From: Patiria pectinifera
Taxonomy: Eukaryota > Echinodermata > Asteroidea > Valvatida > Asterinidae
Reading direction: 5' to 3'
Assembly (NCBI GenBank): GCA_029964075.1
Contig: CM057149.1
Span: 34,120,900 to 34,184,899, forward strand
Length of the DNA stretch: 64,000 nucleotides
Position 1 is the stretch's first letter. Each line of letters starts with the position of its first letter. The translations under genes and the position numbers were made by a program. This document shows, piece by piece, positions 58,842 to 64,000 of this stretch. The notes under the pieces are model-generated. The model was given only the letters and a program-made list of their open reading frames with translations. It searched no databases and was not told where the DNA came from.

Positions 58842-59155
58842 ATTAAACATTGCTGTGAAAATAACAGTATAGTCCGACGTCCCATTGGTCCGACGTCCAT
58901 TGGTCCGACGGTCCATTGGTCCGACGTCCATTGGTCCGACGTCCATTGGTCCGACGTCGCATTGTTAAACATTGTGTGGGAAAAAAACCCAATATAGTCC
59001 GACGTCCCAGTGGTCCGACGTCCCATTGGTCTGACGGTCCATTGGTCCGACGTCCATTGGTCCGATGTCCATTGGTCCGACGTCACATTGTTAAACATTG
59101 CTGTTGAAAAAAAAAAAATATAGTCCGACGTCCCAGTGGTCCGACGTCCCATTGA
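58842..59155. repeat. Higher-order minisatellite of 15-bp units
   Basis: The basic unit gtccattggtccgac is repeated in blocks. Each block is followed by a spacer ttgttaaacattg plus an A-rich run and tatagtccgac. The spacer word aaacattg falls at 58845, 58967 and 59093, so the higher-order period is about 122-126 bp. Because 15 is a multiple of 3, a 166-codon minus-strand frame of repeated TSDQW runs through it. I do not consider that coding. Confidence 0.9.
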
Positions 59156-59500
59156 ATTAAATTAAACTTTCAAAAATACACGTGGAAGATGGCTGCTGAT
59201 GAAAAGGGTTTTAAGCAATGTCAAAGACGTATCACCATCACCGGCATTTACATGCTTTGTTGAAAACGTGTGGCTCTTGCGCTCTTTTGTCTCAAACAAA
59301 TTGGGAACAACTCAATAGAATAGAAGCAATGGTGTCCTTTTAGCCAAACACAGAAGCCATCTACCTGCTAGTTCATGTAACTCAGCTCAATCTTTCAATT
59401 TACGACAATATACCCAGGACGATATGGGACAGAGGGGTACTCCTCCCCGTAATCTCCCAATACATTGTACACATACACGCACGCCCCGCACGTTTGTTTA
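59156..59500. other. Short unassigned spacer
   Basis: Nothing recognised. Confidence 0.4.
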
Positions 59501-59673
59501 TGATGTAAGTCGAGGATTTTTTGTGTTCCTCTTCCCTTTTCCTTTGTCTGTACTTAAACATTTTCTTAACAACTTTCATTGGTTACACGTTTTCTAATCG
59601 AGGTCGTCCTCGATTTGGTTCTTGTCCTCGATTCACCGATGATGTTGCACGTGCGTGTCCTCGATTTACGCCG
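59501..59673. mobile_element. TA-flanked MITE, copy 2
   Basis: The ends tgatgtaagtcgaggat and gtcctcgatttacgccg are bounded by TA. The body matches 3681-3822 (cctcttcccttttcctttg, tttctaatcg.ggtcgtcct, gatgatgttgcacgt). It contains an additional gtacttaaacattttcttaa segment missing from copy 1. Confidence 0.75.
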
Positions 59674-62600
59674 TAAACAAACGCTAGACTATTTGTTACC
59701 TATTCACACATCTCCCTAGATATCTCAAAAGAATTCCTGAGATTCTGGTAAAACAGTGACCGACACAAAAGAGGGTGGGTTCCCTCTGTCCCATATCGTG
59801 CTACACGTGGACGACAGTCCCTCGTGTGTAATACCCTCGTCGGCGCGTAATTGCAGGATTACATCCCGCCCATTTTGTGTCTGCACCAAGATGCGTCTAA
59901 AAAGAGCGTGGTGTTTTTTTTGTATACCGGCATCTTAATCCCGCGTGAGTGATAGACCACTTTGGTGAAGTCTGCAGAGCAGTTGGGTAGGCCTATTATA
60001 ATCTAGTTGTCACGCAATCTTCAGGAATTATTGTTAGGTCGATTAACAGATTCGCTGTGCAATTCAATGGGCTGTATTCACGAGTCGGCCATGGTTGAAA
60101 GCGAGGTAAAATCTTCATATTTGGAACTTTCAAGTAGAAATGAAAGCAGTGAAATAAAGTTAAATACAGATTAATACCAGTCTACTGATGAATAATTTAA
60201 AATGTGTGATTAAACATAATTTTACCCTGTTTTCAGCCACATTAAAAAAAAATGAAGGCCCTGTCCGAAACGGGCTTCCAGAGCTACGGCTAACTACGTT
60301 TATATTGTCTGCGCGTCCACGCGTGTTTTCAATGGGCGCAGACCTAGACCTAGCTCTAGACAGCTGATTCGGATGCAGCCTCTAAGGCTTGGAATGCATT
60401 GATAGTCTGGCCCCATCCCATTCAACAGTTAATAATTTATAAAATACATTTAGGGAACACGATCAAAAATGGCTCTTCTTGACTATATGTTTGTATACCT
60501 GAAAGGTGAAGCCGTAGAGAAAACTGGAAAATGGTCAAAGTTTGGCTACATGAACTACGAGACTTCCAAATACTTCTGTTTTTTTTAACCCTCTTAAGCG
60601 AATGCCTTCTGCCCCTTCCTTTAGTTCACTTTAAAAAAAAAATTAAAAAAAAATTTGCTATTTCACACTGATGAGGCACTCTTTCAACGACGAGGCACTG
60701 TTAAGTTTTAGAAAATAGCTTTGCAGGATATTTAGAGTTTTTTCGACATTACAATCCCGTTTCTATTCAGACGATGTTAATTTGAGACCGAATCACCTTA
60801 GGTATGGTATATACGTTTGCCAGGTTAAAAATAGAGTGTAAGATGTCAAGCTCAATTTGTCTAACTCGTGCAAGGCGCGCAGTCCATTGATAATATTTTC
60901 TAAGAAACAGAATTACCAAATAATGAAGGGAATGTGTAAAAGGGATAATGGTATGTTAGAATACACTAACATATGCCGTTTTGAAGTTGTTTTCCTGAGA
61001 TTTTTAATCACGATTGATTGTTGCAAAAGTCCAACCCAATTCAAGGACTTTGAGGACGGTTATTCAACAGTCTTCAGTCACTTTGAACTCACTACACTGC
61101 ACTTCACTTTATTTTCCACATAAAAAGGACAAAGTCGATTTTGTCGGTAATATAACCATAACACATGAGACGGGGCCCCTAAAAGCAAAGCTTGTCAAGT
61201 AGAGGCCCCTAGTTACAATCATTACAATTATAAAGATTACAAAAAACAGACACATACAAACACCTAACAAGAAATAGTATCATAATGACATGATTAAGAA
61301 GTACAGTATGTAGCCTGTAGCCTAACCTGGGACCTGTAGCCTGTAATCCCGTGAAAAAAACATTAATAATTTTATAACTAGTTATTTAGCAGCTTATTTT
61401 TTTTTACGTTTAAAGAAAGAAAGACTGGAGATGCTTTTCAAGGAGATGTCTTTAGAACTACACAGCTTGGGCCCCTCATATTTCACAGTTTTTTTAGGGA
61501 GAGTTGTGTGAGTGTGTGGGATCGATGAAATTTATGACACTGCCTTGTGAATTAATGGTGAACTTAATAAAATAATTTTTAGAAAACATTGAACAAATGA
61601 ATTTTGGTAAATTACTGTTGTTGAGTTGATGCATGAAGTAGCCCAGCTGGAGAGAATAACTATTATAAATGCGGATTTATTTTTCAATAAAATCTGTCAA
61701 TCTATAGCCGAAATTCGGCAAAAACGGTCACCCTGCTTCCACTCTGCCGTCGTAAACCTCTCTCAGCGAAAGGTACCTAGGCCTTCAGACGTGTTTTACA
61801 TTTTGAAATTACGTTTTTTTGTGACAGCGGAGTTCTTTTTTTTTCCAACTCTTTCCACAAAAAGAGAGGTCTGTGGCCCTCGGTTTCAAAGCTAATTGGA
61901 AACTCAACTCTTGTTATATATATATTGATTTGTCTGGCATCCCTATTATTTTATCGACAAAAAGTCCAGTCTATGTCACATCCACATCGCACGGCGTTCA
62001 CTCAGGGATTAAATCGAATTCTGCACGCCAATTCTCATGAGTAAATCTTTGAGAGGCTTGGGAAAAAAATCCCGGCGTTGGTTGAAATTGTCACCGATCG
62101 TGTTTTCTAGCAAAACAAGGAAGAGATTTCTGGCCGAATTACTGGGCACCGGCTGGCGCATGAATATGCAACCCACACTCGGATCATACAGTTTGGAGTC
62201 TCTATACTCGCTAGTCTGTCGCGAAAGCTAAACGCGAGTGTGATTGATTTCCAAAGCGTGTAATTGGATTTCGATTTAAAAGGCTAAGTTGCTTGCCGGG
62301 AATAGCAAACTGTAGTCTTTGTCTGGGATTAACCGCCACAGATAATCAGTGACAGATGAAAGTTTTCATTAAAGTAGTGCCTTAAAGAAACTTTCGCCTT
62401 TGAAATTGGTACAGCCTGAGAGTAATTAGTGATTTCGAGTCATTCATAGTAAAACAAATGACTTTTGATTAACATGCATACCATTCCTCCCAAGAACGTA
62501 TCCACTGTGCCCGCAATTTTTCTGTAATATAGAATAGTCGTTTACCATCTATAACTCGATTGTGGTTTTCGGACTTTTATTGATTCAAACATACAATTTT

Positions 62601-62966
62601 TCACGTTCAATAAACAGTCATATAACGCTGTGCCATAAATTCAAAACCTTATGAAAATATGGATCGCACCAAAGGCGCTGTTAGTTTGTGATCCAACTGT
62701 GTAAAACGATATGTTTAGGTAGTCCTACGTAGATTAAAGTCAGTTTAGACAATTTAAAAACGTTTAAATCATTCCCACGCAAATATGGACGATGTGCCCT
62801 GTGACGTCATACGAACGGGCCACAGACGTGCAAGTAGGAGCAACCCTAAATTTAAGCATCTTTTGCATTTTATTTATAAACAATTTATGACACCACTTTT
62901 ACACCAATCACATTCCAAGAGATACATATGCGCAGTGCACAGGAGAACAGTTTGCTGAGTTGGCAC
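59674..62966. other. No gene supported
   Basis: Unassigned AT-rich sequence. A lone terminus gggctgtattcacgagtcgg at 60068-60094 matches the MITE at 62967. A 64-codon frame at 62037-62231 (Arg/Lys/Ser-rich) has no recognised motif. Confidence 0.4.
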
Positions 62967-63275
62967 CATAAGCCTTATTCATGAGTTGGCCATTTTGTCG
63001 AGTTCCCTGAATGTATTTCATTCATTGTTAACTGTTGCATGGGATGGCGCCAGACCATGCAAGCACAATGCAGCCTTATTTTACTGTCATTTTTTTCCCT
63101 TTAAATATGGCTTTAAACATTAGGGAATGTTTAATTACAAATTTTAAATTATTCATTGAAGCAGACTGGAATTTATTATACATAAACTTGCTTTCATTTC
63201 TCTTCACAAGTTCTGAAATTTAAGAGTTTACCTAACTTTCAATTCAATATGGCCGACTCGTGAATAAGGCCCATG
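62967..63275. mobile_element. MITE with gccttattcacgagt ends
   Basis: The left cataagccttattcatgagt/tggccatttt is inverse to the right aatatggccgactcgtgaat/aaggcccatg over about 29 bp with a few mismatches. The 309-bp body is AT-rich. A related single end lies at 60068. A target duplication was not found. Confidence 0.72.
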
Positions 63276-63960
63276 CGCGTGACCACAACATCCTCTTTGA
63301 AAACAACATTGTCTTCAGGATACTCGGCAACATTTTCCGACCCGCGAATATTTGTCCCGTCCTTTAAGTCATTTTTATGGTCGTTAATAATTATGGTTTC
63401 TATAGAAAGGTCAAACATGTCCGCGGCTCCCTTTAAGGGGAACATTTATAAGATATACGAAGAACTATCGAGTAAAACCACGCACCGATGTAGCGAATCA
63501 GTAATAGCACTGCCATGTGGTTGTGTATTAAGTTTCCAAATAAAAACAGACTGCAAAAAAAACCCCAAACAAACAGCGGTGATAATTATACACAGCAAGT
63601 TTGTACATTCTATCACTTGATGAGTGCACCGTTTTGCAACGCCACGCGCAAACGATTTGTTTTAGTCAAATTTTGAAACATGTGAAACATTTATTTGCCT
63701 TTATGGTGATAATGAATGATAAATAAAAGAACATGTATGACGAATGGTAAGACACAAAAGCCTGCAGGAGCAAAATGTATATCTAATGAGTTCTGAGAAG
63801 TTAATAGTTAATGCAATGCTATTAAACGAGACCAATGTTATTTCCATGCTGTCAAATTTGGGACAAAGCGAATAATTTATATGTTTAATATAAATATACA
63901 AAGAGAAAAAGTTCTGAGAGACGATTATTACGAATGTGGCTTATACGGGAATTTTCAACA
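63276..63960. other. No gene supported
   Basis: A plus-strand frame of 115 codons (63273-63620) overlaps the MITE end and has no recognised motif. Confidence 0.4.
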
Positions 63961-63962
63961 TA

Positions 63963-64000
63963 CAGGGTGAGTAAAAAAACAAACGAAACCCAAATGTCGG
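63963..64000 (+). mobile_element. CAGGGTGAGT foldback MITE, copy 4 (runs off window)
   Basis: After TA (63961-63962) the sequence cagggtgagtaaaaaaac followed by gaaacccaaatgtcgg matches the left end of the copies at 19756 and 37035. The rest lies beyond the window. Confidence 0.8.

Noticed and set aside
58652-59152. Minus-strand frame of 166 codons with TSDQW repeats
   Set aside because: It is produced by a 15-bp minisatellite, a multiple of three, with no independent sign of coding.
1-64000. Retroviral, LTR, Polinton-like or CRISPR content
   Set aside because: I saw no paired long terminal repeats, capsid, envelope or integrase motifs, and no spaced-repeat array. The only reverse-transcriptase signal is the eroded LINE tail near 7.5 kb.

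Overview
The window is eukaryotic and almost entirely non-coding. No reading frame exceeds about 170 codons, and the longest ones translate repeats rather than genes. It is packed with short non-autonomous DNA transposons (MITEs and foldback elements), tRNA-derived SINEs, minisatellites, G/C homopolymers and one eroded LINE fragment. Vertebrate-type TTAGGG hexamers, frequent 'taggcct' words, SINEs with a 'cttgggcaaggcac' core and the MITE style suggest a marine deuterostome invertebrate. An echinoderm or hemichordate is my preferred guess; this rests on general resemblance and was not tested by any search.

Layout. 1-10 kb: sparse, with a TA-flanked MITE (3681-3822, second copy 59501-59673), a LINE reverse-transcriptase tail (about 7480-7850) and a cluster of palindromic elements (8733-9724). 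10-22 kb: densest part. It holds two of three copies of a MITE built around TTAGGG-like repeats (10521-10661, 19209-19387; third at 39106-39286), hAT-like MITEs with 8-bp target duplications, a Harbinger-like MITE, a near-perfect 232-bp hairpin (15474-15705), and a nest in which a SINE is split by a 1.3-kb hAT-like element that itself contains another element. 22-38 kb: two SINE families in opposite orientations, a repeat-poor 4.2-kb stretch (25.07-29.25 kb), TAGGTATT-type low complexity, and dispersed CAGGGTGAGT foldback elements. 38-43 kb: a 79-bp duplication, a cluster of T-box-like half-sites, and a 1.49-kb tandem duplication whose second copy carries a 170-bp MITE absent from the first. 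43-57 kb: further MITEs, SINEs and unassigned sequence. 57-64 kb: the best protein-coding candidate (a signal-peptide-like exon ending at a splice donor, 57475-57624), a higher-order minisatellite (58842-59155) and more MITEs.

The window reads as an intergenic or long-intron landscape shaped by small cut-and-paste elements. Its main interest is structural: natural empty-site comparison, nested insertions dated by target duplications, and a telomere-repeat-bearing MITE family. No retrovirus, LTR element, Polinton, toxin gene or CRISPR array was recognised.
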